Source: Lichenicola sp964247735
GTDB lineage: Bacteria > Pseudomonadota > Alphaproteobacteria > Acetobacterales > Acetobacteraceae
Length of the DNA stretch: 64,000 nt
NCBI GenBank assembly: GCA_964247735.1
Contig: CAXTVS010000001.1
Location: 1 to 64,000, forward strand
Direction of reading: 5' to 3'
Below are positions 42,175 to 49,624 of the stretch, piece after piece. The notes beneath the pieces were generated by a model. That model ran no database searches and had not been told where the DNA came from. It saw only the letters and a program-made list of their open reading frames with translations. Position numbers and translations under genes: made by a program. Numbering within the stretch: the stretch's first letter is position 1; every line of letters starts with the position of its first letter.

Positions 42175-43212
42175 ATGTACGACACGCTCTACGGCCTCGC
42201 CGCGCCGCCCTTCCAGCTGACGCCCGACGCGCGCTTCTTCTTCGCCAGCGAGGGTCAGACCCGGGCGCTGGCACACCTGACCTTCGGGCTGCAGCAGGGC
42301 GACGGCTTCGTGGTCATCACCGGCGAGATCGGCGCCGGCAAGACCACGCTGGCCGAGCGGCTGTGGTCGCGGCTCGATCCCAACACCCACCTGCTGGCAC
42401 GCATCGCCACCACCCACCTGTCCGGCGACGAGCTGTTCCGCCTCGCCATGGCCGGCTTCGGCGTCGACATCACCGGCGGCGACAAGGCCCTCATGCTGCT
42501 GGGCTTCTCCCGCATGCTCGGCCGGCAGCGCGCGGCCGGCTGCCGCTGCGTGCTGGTGGTCGACGAGGCGCAGAACCTGTCGCACGCGGCGCTCGAGGAG
42601 CTGCGCATGCTGTCCAACCTGTCGCAGGGCGGCGGCGCCCTTGGCGTGCAGATCGTCTTGCTGGGCCAGCCCGAGTTCCGCGACATGCTGGCCAGCCGCG
42701 CGCTCGACCAGCTGCGCCAGCGCGTCATCGCCTCGTTTCACCTCGGCCCGCTGGGGCAGCACGAAACGCGTGCCTACGTCGAGCATCGCCTGACGACCGT
42801 GGGCTGGACCGGCACGCCCGCCATCACCCCGGACGCGTTCGAGGCGGTATACGGGGCGACCGGCGGGGTGCCGCGCCGGATCAACCGGCTGTTCGGGCGC
42901 GTCCTGCTGCACGGCGCGATCGAGGAGCTGAGGCAGCTCGACGGTGCCCTGGTGGACGAGGTCGCGCGCGAGCTGGCGCGGGACCTGGACGGCCCGGCCG
43001 TGTCGGAGCCTGCCGCGCCCGCGCAGGGTCCATCGACCGGCAGGCCGAACTTCGGCAGGCCGGGCCGGCCTGGGCCCGCGGCTCGTCCTGCCGGTCCGGA
43101 CGGCACGATCGCCGCGCGGCTGGACGCGCTGGAGCTGGGGATGGGGCAGTTCAGGCAGATCCTGGGCGAGGTGCCCGACCCCTCCCGGCCGACCGGACGG
43201 CCATCGGGATGA
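42175..43212 (+). CDS. ExeA/GspA-like ATPase, exosortase A-associated
   Basis: A 345-residue AAA-type ATPase (TIGR03015 pattern). It opens with MYDTLYGLAAPPFQLTPDA, has Walker A TGEIGAGKTTLAER, Walker B CVLVVDEAQNLSHAALEELR with sensor-1-like SNLSQGGG, and GGVPRRINRLFGRVLLHG in the lid domain. The C-terminal 70 residues are Pro/Gly-rich linker plus a short helix. Unlike ExeA it has no peptidoglycan-binding domain. Probable role: powering or gating assembly of the export machine at the inner membrane. Its stop overlaps the next gene as ATGA. Confidence 0.9.
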   Translation: MYDTLYGLAAPPFQLTPDARFFFASEGQTRALAHLTFGLQQGDGFVVITGEIGAGKTTLAERLWSRLDPNTHLLARIATTHLSGDELFRLAMAGFGVDITGGDKALMLLGFSRMLGRQRAAGCRCVLVVDEAQNLSHAALEELRMLSNLSQGGGALGVQIVLLGQPEFRDMLASRALDQLRQRVIASFHLGPLGQHETRAYVEHRLTTVGWTGTPAITPDAFEAVYGATGGVPRRINRLFGRVLLHGAIEELRQLDGALVDEVARELARDLDGPAVSEPAAPAQGPSTGRPNFGRPGRPGPAARPAGPDGTIAARLDALELGMGQFRQILGEVPDPSRPTGRPSG

Positions 43213-44066
43213 GCCCGTCCCGTTCCGCCATCCGCCATGCGTTGACCGTCGACGTGGAAGACTGGTTCCAGGTCCAGGCCTATGCCGGCGTGCTGCGTCG
43301 CGACGACTGGGACCGGCTGCCCCGGCGCGTCGAGGCCAGTACCGACCGGCTGCTCGCCGTGTTCGGGGCGGCCGGGGTGCAGGCCACCTTCTTCACCCTG
43401 GGCTGGGTGGCGGAGCGCCACGGCCCGCTGATCCGCCGCATCGTGGCAGCCGGGCACGAGCTGGCCAGCCACGGGCAATGGCACCGTCCGGTGAACACGG
43501 AGGACGCCTGCGCCTTCCACGAGGACGTGTCCGCCGCCCGCGCCCGGCTGGAAGCGGCCGGCGGCGTCGCCGTACGCGGCTACCGTGCCCCCACCTTCTC
43601 CGTCGGGCCCACGACGCCCTGGGCCTGGGAGGTGCTGGCGGAAACCGGCCATGCCTATTCCTCCAGCGTGTTCCCGATCCGGCACGACCTGTACGGCGAC
43701 CCCTCCGCGCCCCGCGCGCCGCACCGGCCGTTCGGCGGCCAGGTGTGGGAGATCCCGATGACCACGCTCCGCCTTGCCGGCCGCAACCTGCCCTGCGCCG
43801 GCGGCGGCTGGTTCCGCCTGATGCCCTATCCGCTGTTCCGCATCGCCTACGCCAGGGCGCAGCGTCAGCAGGGCGCCGGCGTGTTCTACATCCATCCCTG
43901 GGAGGTCGACCCCGGACAGCCGCAGGTGCCGGACGCGTCCCGCACCGCCCGCTGGCGCCACCGCGTCAGCCTCGGCGCCACGGAAGGGCGGCTGGCACAG
44001 CTGTGCCGCGACTTCGACTGGGGCCGGATGGACGCCGTGTTCCCGCAGGCGGCCGTCGCGCCGTGA
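43209..44066 (+). CDS. Exosortase A-associated polysaccharide deacetylase
   Basis: A 285-residue NodB-fold deacetylase. Motifs: HALTVDVEDWFQV with the catalytic Asp pair region, the metal-binding ASHGQWHRPV (SHGxxH), RGYRAPTFSVG, and the late FYIHPWEVDP His motif. It matches the XrtA-system deacetylase family (TIGR03006) and lacks a signal peptide, so it likely acts on cytoplasmic or lipid-linked intermediates. The ATG at 43209 overlaps the ATPase stop and its own stop overlaps the FemAB gene start (GTGA), giving a tight translational chain. Confidence 0.92.
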   Translation: MSPSRSAIRHALTVDVEDWFQVQAYAGVLRRDDWDRLPRRVEASTDRLLAVFGAAGVQATFFTLGWVAERHGPLIRRIVAAGHELASHGQWHRPVNTEDACAFHEDVSAARARLEAAGGVAVRGYRAPTFSVGPTTPWAWEVLAETGHAYSSSVFPIRHDLYGDPSAPRAPHRPFGGQVWEIPMTTLRLAGRNLPCAGGGWFRLMPYPLFRIAYARAQRQQGAGVFYIHPWEVDPGQPQVPDASRTARWRHRVSLGATEGRLAQLCRDFDWGRMDAVFPQAAVAP

Positions 44067-45115
44067 GCCTGCGCCTCGTGCCGCTCGATGCCGGACAGGC
44101 TGCCGGCTGGGACGCGTTCGTCGCGGCCCGACCGGACGCCACCTTCTTCCATCGCGCCGCCCTGCCGCCCCTGATCGCCCGGGTGTTCAACCACCGCGAC
44201 CGCTCGGTGCTGGCGCTGCAGGACGGGATCGTGGTCGGCGTGCTGCCGCTGGTCGAGCTGCGCACCCGCCTGTTCGGCCACGCGCTGATCTCGCTGCCGT
44301 TCTGCGTGTACGGCGGCCCGCTCGCCGCCGACGCCGCGGTGGGACAGGCGCTGCTGCACTACGCCGCGCAACTGCTGCGCGACACCGGTGCGGCGGCGCT
44401 GGAGCTGCGCGGCCTCGCGCCCCTGCCGTCGGACTGGTTCGCCGCACCCGGCTCCTGGACCGACCGCAGCGGCCTCTACGCCAGCTTCCGCAAGCCGATC
44501 AGCGCCGATCCGGCGCTGAACATGAAGGCGATCCCGCGCAAGCAGCGCGCGGTGCTGCGCAAGGGGCTGGAGCGCGGCCTCGCCGTCCGGACCACGCGGG
44601 ACGCCGGCGCCGCCTGGCGGCTCTACGCCGAAAGCGTGCGCAACCTCGGCACCCCGGTGTTCCCGCGCCGCTGGTTCGAGGGCCTGCTCGCCGCCTTCCC
44701 GGCCGACGCCGAGGCGACGGTGGTCGGTAACGAAGGCCGGGACCTGGCGGCCGTGCTGACCCTGCACTGGCGCGACGAGGTGCTGCCGTACTATGGCGGC
44801 GGCACCCCGGCCGCGCGCGACTGCCAGGCCTTCGACGTCATGTACTGGGACGTGATGACGCGGGCGGCGGCGCGCGGCGCCACCGTGTTCGACTTCGGCC
44901 GGAGCAAAGAAGGCACCGGCGCCTACGCGTTCAAGAAGAACTGGGGCTTCGCGCCGACGCCGCTCACCTACCGCTTCCTGCTCCGCCCCGGCGGATCGGT
45001 GCCGGAGCACAACCCGCTCAACCCCCGATACCGCCTGCTGATCGAGACCTGGAAGCGCCTGCCGCTGCCGGTCGCCAACCGGATCGGCCCGCACCTCGCG
45101 CGCGGCCTGGGCTGA
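44063..45115 (+). CDS. FemAB-like acyl/aminoacyltransferase, exosortase A-associated
   Basis: A 350-residue protein of the double-GNAT FemAB superfamily (TIGR03019 type). It begins SLRLVPLDAGQAAGWDAFVA, has FFHRAALPPLIARVF and an ISLPFCVYGGPL segment in the first GNAT half, and VFDFGRSKEGTGAYAFKKNWG in the second, the block most conserved in the family. FemAB enzymes transfer amino acids to peptidoglycan; the exosortase A versions are thought to modify the polysaccharide or its carrier with an aminoacyl or acyl group. The GTG at 44063 is set by the four-base overlap with the deacetylase stop. Exosortase follows nine bases after its stop. Confidence 0.9.
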   Translation: MSLRLVPLDAGQAAGWDAFVAARPDATFFHRAALPPLIARVFNHRDRSVLALQDGIVVGVLPLVELRTRLFGHALISLPFCVYGGPLAADAAVGQALLHYAAQLLRDTGAAALELRGLAPLPSDWFAAPGSWTDRSGLYASFRKPISADPALNMKAIPRKQRAVLRKGLERGLAVRTTRDAGAAWRLYAESVRNLGTPVFPRRWFEGLLAAFPADAEATVVGNEGRDLAAVLTLHWRDEVLPYYGGGTPAARDCQAFDVMYWDVMTRAAARGATVFDFGRSKEGTGAYAFKKNWGFAPTPLTYRFLLRPGGSVPEHNPLNPRYRLLIETWKRLPLPVANRIGPHLARGLG

Positions 45116-45124
45116 CTGCCGCGG

Positions 45125-46627
45125 ATGCGCGACCTGGCACCCACCCGGTTCCCCTCGGCGCGGCGGCGGGACCGGCCGTCCGACCGCGCGCGGAGCTGGG
45201 CTCCCGCCCTGGCGGCGCTTGCAACCGGCTGCGCGGTCCTGCTGGCCGTCCACCACGCCGAGATATCGGCAGCGGTGCGTGTGTGGTCTGCCTCGACCGC
45301 GTTCGGCCACTGCTTCCTCGTGCTGCCGATCGCCGCCTGGCTCGCGTGGGAGCGGCGCGACCGCCTCGCTGCCTGCCTGCCGCGCCCGCTGCCGGCCGCC
45401 GCCCTGCTGATGCTGCCGGCGACCGCGGTCTGGCTGCTTGCGGAACGGCTGGGGGTGATGGAGGGCCGCCAGCTCCTGTCGCTGGCGATGCTCTGGGTGC
45501 TGGTGCTCGCCTGCCTCGGCCCGTCGGTGGTCCGGGCGATGGCGGTGCCGCTCGGCTACCTCGTGTTCCTGGTCCCGTTCGGCGCCTTCCTGGTGCCGGC
45601 GCTGCAGGCCTTCACCGCCCGCTTCATCGACCTCGGCCTGGGCGCGCTGGCGATCCCGCACCTGGTGGACCGGACGGTGATCGAGATCCCGGAAGGGATG
45701 TTCCGCGTCGCCGAGGCCTGTGCCGGCCTGCGCTTCCTGATCGCCTCCATCGCCTTCGGCGCGCTCTACGCGGTGACGATCTACCGGTCCCCCGGACGAC
45801 GCCTCCTGTTCCTGCTGGCATCCGTGCTGGTGCCGGTCGTCGCCAACGGGGTGCGCGCGCTCGGCATCGTCCTGCTCGGCCACTGGCGCGGCAGCGCGGA
45901 AGCGGGCGCGGTGGATCACGTGCTGTATGGCTGGCTGTTCTTCTCGATCGTGATCCTGCTTCTGGTGCTGCTCGGCCTGCCGTTCCGCCAGGACACCGCG
46001 CCGCGCCGTGCCGTCGCCGCTGCGCCTCGTCCGCTGCCGTCACCGGCTGCGTCCTGCGCCGGCGCGGCGGTCGCCGCGCTGGTGCTGGCCCTGCTCGGCC
46101 CCGTCTGCGCCTGGGGGCTCGATCGTCGCGCGCAGTCGGAGCAGCCGGCACAGCCGGATGCCGCGCTGCTCGCGATGCTGCCGGCACCGGCCGGCTGCCG
46201 CGACGACGTCGGTGATCCTCCCGGGCAGCGGAGCTATCGCTGCGGTGCCACCGGCATCGTCCTGCGCGTGAGCCGGCTCGGCCCACATGCCGGATCGGGC
46301 ATGGTCCTGGACCAGTTCCGCCGTGCCGAGGAAGCAATCCAGGCGGCCGCGGGCGAGGACGACGTCAGGCACGGTCTGCTGGCGCAGGACGGCGGCGCTT
46401 GGCGGCTGTCCCGCCTGCCTCGCGCAGGGATGACCACGGTGGTGGCGGCATGGACGGACGGACGTCCCCTGGCCGGCGGGATTGGGGACCGTCTGCGGCT
46501 CGGCTGGCGCAGCGTCGCCGGCGGCGCGGCACCGGTCACGGTGGTCGGCATCTCCGCCGTGGGTCCTGACGCCGACGCCGAGGCGAGGGCGTTCGCGCAG
46601 CGTGTCGCAGCGTCCCTGCAGGGCTGA
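45125..46627 (+). CDS. xrtA: Exosortase A fused to an EpsI domain
   Basis: A 500-residue inner-membrane transpeptidase-like enzyme that recognises the C-terminal PEP-CTERM signal, cleaves it and probably attaches the protein to an envelope glycan. About eight hydrophobic helices make up residues 27-290. The catalytic triad is visible: Cys199 in VAEACAGLRFL, Arg244 in ANGVRALGIVLLGHW, and His265 in VDHVLYGWLFF. After a further helix (about 315-335) the C-terminal 160 residues form the soluble periplasmic EpsI domain, which in many loci is a separate gene. Last gene of the export operon; its three probable substrates begin 146 bases downstream. Confidence 0.95.
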   Translation: MRDLAPTRFPSARRRDRPSDRARSWAPALAALATGCAVLLAVHHAEISAAVRVWSASTAFGHCFLVLPIAAWLAWERRDRLAACLPRPLPAAALLMLPATAVWLLAERLGVMEGRQLLSLAMLWVLVLACLGPSVVRAMAVPLGYLVFLVPFGAFLVPALQAFTARFIDLGLGALAIPHLVDRTVIEIPEGMFRVAEACAGLRFLIASIAFGALYAVTIYRSPGRRLLFLLASVLVPVVANGVRALGIVLLGHWRGSAEAGAVDHVLYGWLFFSIVILLLVLLGLPFRQDTAPRRAVAAAPRPLPSPAASCAGAAVAALVLALLGPVCAWGLDRRAQSEQPAQPDAALLAMLPAPAGCRDDVGDPPGQRSYRCGATGIVLRVSRLGPHAGSGMVLDQFRRAEEAIQAAAGEDDVRHGLLAQDGGAWRLSRLPRAGMTTVVAAWTDGRPLAGGIGDRLRLGWRSVAGGAAPVTVVGISAVGPDADAEARAFAQRVAASLQG

Positions 46628-46654
46628 GTCCGATCCGGGAATGGACCGTAACAG

Positions 46655-46672
46655 CTGTAAGATTTTCCGACA
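46655..46672 (+). promoter_or_regulatory. Putative PrsR enhancer (PEP-CTERM box) upstream of first PEP-CTERM gene
   Basis: CTGTAAGATTTTCCGACA. It contains TGT-N11-ACA (46656-46672) and matches the element at 55778-55795 at 15 of 18 positions. Its centre is 73 bases upstream of the GC of the -12 box, a normal distance for a sigma-54 activator site. Identity with the second promoter's element and the presence of prsR in the locus support the call. Confidence 0.7.
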
Positions 46673-46723
46673 TGATTAGATGTCTGGTGACTTCTGACGC
46701 TTGATTCTACACATCTTTCCGTA

Positions 46724-46739
46724 TGGCACGGGCCTTGCT
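46724..46739 (+). promoter_or_regulatory. Sigma-54 (-24/-12) promoter of first PEP-CTERM gene
   Basis: TGGCACGGGCCTTGCT is a perfect match to the consensus TGGCACG-N4-TTGCW, with ten bases between the invariant GG and GC. The predicted start of transcription is near 46751, leaving a leader of about 22 bases that includes the GGAG ribosome-binding site at 46761-46764. Confidence 0.88.
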
Positions 46740-46772
46740 GATCTGGTGTGTCAATCGAACGGAGACCTCACC

Positions 46773-47435
46773 GTGCGCAAGCATCTTCTCGCCACCGCCG
46801 CCCTGCTCGCGTCTGCGGCACTCAGCGCGCCCGCGGCCCACGCTGCGGCGCTGATCTCGATCGGCCTGCAGGAGTCGAGCGTCGACGGCGGCGCCATCGA
46901 CACGGTCCAGACCGGTTCGGGCAGCGTGATCTTTGATGGGAGCTACGGCACCTTCAAGATCAACGAGATCCAGGCGCTCGGCTCGCCGGCCCTGAGCCAG
47001 CCCAACCTCGACAGCGGGGCGATCGACCTCAGCGGCGCCAAGGGAGGAACCCTCACCGTCTATGTCACCGAGTCCGGGCTTGCGAGGCCGGTCGGCGTGA
47101 ACGAGCTGACGAGCGCGTTCACCTCCAACGTCTTCAACGGCGACGTGACCTCGGTCGTCGAGAGCACCTACATCGACACCTCGAACAATCTGTATGACGG
47201 CACCCTGCTGGCGTCCAACACCTTCAGCGACATCGGCACGGCCTCGTTCACCGACCTCACCCCGTCGCTGAGCAAGCCGTATTCTGAAACGATGAAATAC
47301 GTGATCACCACAACCGGCAACGCCGACGTCAACGACACGATCGACATCGCCTCCGTTCCTGAGCCCGCCTCTCTCGCCCTGCTTGGCAGCGGCCTGCTGG
47401 CATTTGGCCTGCTGCTGCGTCGCCGCTCGGCCTGA
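46773..47435 (+). CDS. PEP-CTERM sorting-domain protein 1
   Basis: A 220-residue exported protein. The GTG at 46773 is preferred over a longer frame because GGAG lies eight bases upstream and a standard signal peptide then begins immediately (VRKHLLATAALLASAALSAPAAHA, cleavage near residue 24). The mature part is Ser/Thr/Asp/Gly-rich, beta-type, without cysteines and without a recognisable enzyme fold. The C-terminal sorting signal is complete: VPEPASLALLGSGLL, then a hydrophobic helix and RRRSA. It should be processed by the exosortase encoded just upstream. The sigma-54 promoter and PrsR box upstream mark it as a regulated substrate. Confidence 0.9.
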   Translation: MRKHLLATAALLASAALSAPAAHAAALISIGLQESSVDGGAIDTVQTGSGSVIFDGSYGTFKINEIQALGSPALSQPNLDSGAIDLSGAKGGTLTVYVTESGLARPVGVNELTSAFTSNVFNGDVTSVVESTYIDTSNNLYDGTLLASNTFSDIGTASFTDLTPSLSKPYSETMKYVITTTGNADVNDTIDIASVPEPASLALLGSGLLAFGLLLRRRSA

Positions 47436-47455
47436 ACCGGTCGTCCGTCTTCCTG

Positions 47456-47482
47456 CCCCCATCCGGCCAGGCTGGATGGGGG
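47456..47482 (+). terminator. Strong hairpin between two PEP-CTERM genes
   Basis: CCCCCATCC (47456-47464) pairs perfectly with GGATGGGGG (47474-47482) around a nine-base loop. No T-tract follows, so it is not a textbook intrinsic terminator; it could be a partial terminator or an mRNA-stabilising structure that makes the first PEP-CTERM message more abundant than the downstream ones. Confidence 0.5.
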
Positions 47483-47527
47483 ACCGTCAGCCATGAACTT
47501 CAGAGGATACAACAAGAGGAGAGACCG

Positions 47528-48373
47528 ATGACGCGATATACGCTGCTTGCCGGTGCCGGCGCGGTGGCACTCGGCTTCCCGGGTTGGGTATCGTCCGCCC
47601 GGGCGGGCGACATCATCCTGACCGGGCACGACAACGACTACCATTGCGATGCCGGAAATGCCGGTAACGCCTGCACCGCGCTGGGCGCGGAACTGAACTA
47701 TACCCGAGCCGGCTCGACCCTGCCGGTGCTGGTCATCGACGACGGCACCGAGCTGACCAGCTCGCTCACCGACCTTTCGATCCCCTACACGGCCGTGACC
47801 GTCAGCGCGGTGACGGCAGGGATGTTCAACCACAGCAAGTACAGCGCGTTCGCCGTCGCCTCCGTATCCACCTGCGGCGGATGCGACAACCCGGTCGGAA
47901 GCGGAACGGCCCTTTCGGCCTACAGCACCTCGATCGCCAGCTTCTTCGATGCCGGCGGCGGAATCCTCGGCCTTGCCGGCGCGAGTGATCCCGACGCCTA
48001 TGCCTATGTGCCCGATGCCGCCGGCACCACGACGCCGATCTATTCGTCCTCCGGTTTCGTGACCACCACCACCGGCGCCAGCATCCCCGGCTTCTTCGCG
48101 GTGAACGGCGACGAGACCCACAACACCTTCGCCGAGCCCGGAACCGGAGGCGTGTCCTCGACCTACAAGGTGGCGGAGCGCTTCGGCGCCGGTGGTCCGG
48201 CGGTGACCTTGTTCGCCAGCGGCACCATCAAGTGCACCGGCTCCTCCTGCACCATCGGTCCCAATCCGACCACGCCCACGGTGCCGGAGCCGATGAGCAT
48301 CTCGCTGGTCGGTGCCGGCCTGTTCGGTCTGGCTCTTGCCCGCAGGCGACACGGCCACTCCGTGGGGGCCTAG
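47528..48373 (+). CDS. PEP-CTERM sorting-domain protein 2
   Basis: A 281-residue exported protein with a signal peptide (YTLLAGAGAVALGFPGWVSSARAG) and a C-terminal sorting signal VPEPMSISLVGAGLFGLALARRR followed by a short tail HGHSVGA. The mature N-terminus, DIILTGHDNDYHCDAGNAGNAC, recurs in a recognisable group of PEP-CTERM proteins. Six cysteines in three pairs (near residues 40/49, 116/119 and 236/241) suggest disulfides. An AGGAGAG ribosome-binding site sits just before the ATG. Function unknown; likely an extracellular matrix component. Its TAG shares one base with the GTG of the methyltransferase gene, so the two are co-translated. Confidence 0.9.
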   Translation: MTRYTLLAGAGAVALGFPGWVSSARAGDIILTGHDNDYHCDAGNAGNACTALGAELNYTRAGSTLPVLVIDDGTELTSSLTDLSIPYTAVTVSAVTAGMFNHSKYSAFAVASVSTCGGCDNPVGSGTALSAYSTSIASFFDAGGGILGLAGASDPDAYAYVPDAAGTTTPIYSSSGFVTTTTGASIPGFFAVNGDETHNTFAEPGTGGVSSTYKVAERFGAGGPAVTLFASGTIKCTGSSCTIGPNPTTPTVPEPMSISLVGAGLFGLALARRRHGHSVGA

Positions 48374-49023
48374 TGTCAGGTGGCGACGGGACGGTCTTCG
48401 GGCCGTCCCTGTCCGCGGCCCCCGCCATCCCGCCCGCCCGCCCGCCGCAGACCTTCTCCGCCGCCCATCTACGGCGGCAGCGCGACGCGCATGCCAGGGC
48501 CGACGGCTATGGCCGCCACCGGCACCTCTACCTGCAGGACACGTTTGTCCGGCTGGCGCGGCGCCTGCGCGACGCGGCCGGCCGTCCTGGGATCGACTGG
48601 CTCGACTACGGCTGCGGCAAGGGCACCTTCATCGACCAGATCGCACCGTTCGGGTTGTTCAACCGGATCTCCGGTTACGATCCCGCGGTCGAGGCGTTCC
48701 GGTCCAGGCCGCAGCGTCGCCATGACCTGGTCACCTGCCTGGACGTGCTGGATGTCGTCGAGCCGCGCTTCCGTGCAGAGCTGCTGGAGGAGCTTGCCGC
48801 CCTGGCCAGCGGCGTGGTGCTGCTGGACTGCCTGACCCGGCCCCGGCCGGGCGGCGCGCTGCAGCCGCATCCGCCGTTCTACTGGAGCACGCTGGTGCGG
48901 CAGCACCTGAAGGTGCTCGCCACCCGCATCGAGTTCGCCGGGATGGACGGCTTCGAGCGCGTGCTGATCCTGGCAGCACCGTCCGCGGGCGTGCCGGCCG
49001 CGCCCGGCATCACCCTGGACTGA
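48373..49023 (+). CDS. Class I SAM-dependent methyltransferase A
   Basis: A 216-residue methyltransferase with the SAM-binding motif WLDYGCGKGTFIDQI (residues about 76-90), the acidic second motif ISGYDPAVEAF and CLDVLDVVEP as motif IV. The N-terminal 30 residues are a Pro/Ala-rich tail. The GTG at 48373 overlaps the TAG of the PEP-CTERM gene by one base and GGGGG serves as ribosome-binding site. It is clearly paralogous to the gene at 49055-49624, which converges with it. A sugar or sulfated-glycan O-methyltransferase is plausible from the neighbours but not demonstrated. Confidence 0.83.
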   Translation: MSGGDGTVFGPSLSAAPAIPPARPPQTFSAAHLRRQRDAHARADGYGRHRHLYLQDTFVRLARRLRDAAGRPGIDWLDYGCGKGTFIDQIAPFGLFNRISGYDPAVEAFRSRPQRRHDLVTCLDVLDVVEPRFRAELLEELAALASGVVLLDCLTRPRPGGALQPHPPFYWSTLVRQHLKVLATRIEFAGMDGFERVLILAAPSAGVPAAPGITLD

Positions 49024-49054
49024 GCTGCGCCGATCGGGGCCGCTCCCGACCGGC

Positions 49055-49624
49055 TCAGCGTTGCGGAGCCGCGACGACGATCGTCCGCTCCGGACAGGCG
49101 CCGTTTTCCAGTTCCTCGGCGCTGGCCTCCCGGATCGTGCAGTCCAGGATGCGCATCTGCCGGCCGATCGCCTCCCACCAGGCAGAGGCCGGACGCGGCG
49201 CCAGGTGCGCCAGGGCTGCCACCTGGACCGTGATGACGTCGAAGATCGCGGTGCCCCCGGTGAATTGCGCGACGTCGGCGATCACCGCGTCGACGAACTC
49301 CGTCTCGACCTGGTCGAGAACGTCCAGGCACAGCACGATGTCGTAGCGCTGCGACGGCCGCGCCTGGAACGCCGGCCGCACCGGGTCGAAGCCGCGCACG
49401 AAGCGGAACCGGCCCGACCGCTCCATCTCGCGCAGGAACACGCCCTTGCCGCAGCCATAGTCCAGCAGGCTCGGCTTCTCGTCACCGGTTGCCGCATCCG
49501 CCAATGCATGAACCGTGTTCACGAGGTACGGGTGGCGGTGGGTGCCGAACTCGGGATGACGTGCATGCGTGTCGCGATGACGCGCCAGCCAGGCGTCGCT
49601 CGCGGTGCGGATCGCCCGGATCAT
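49055..49624 (-). CDS. Class I SAM-dependent methyltransferase B
   Basis: A 189-residue paralogue of methyltransferase A: LLDYGCGKGVFLREM, VRGFDPVRPAF and CLDVLDQVETEF align with it block by block, and both share the N-terminal AHARHPEFGTHRHPYL-type HRHxYL element. The ATG at 49624 overlaps the sulfotransferase stop as ATGA, so this copy is expressed with the sulfotransferase while copy A is expressed with a PEP-CTERM gene. The upstream part of the frame is sulfotransferase shadow. The acceptor is unknown. Confidence 0.83.
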   Translation of the reverse strand: MIRAIRTASDAWLARHRDTHARHPEFGTHRHPYLVNTVHALADAATGDEKPSLLDYGCGKGVFLREMERSGRFRFVRGFDPVRPAFQARPSQRYDIVLCLDVLDQVETEFVDAVIADVAQFTGGTAIFDVITVQVAALAHLAPRPASAWWEAIGRQMRILDCTIREASAEELENGACPERTIVVAAPQR

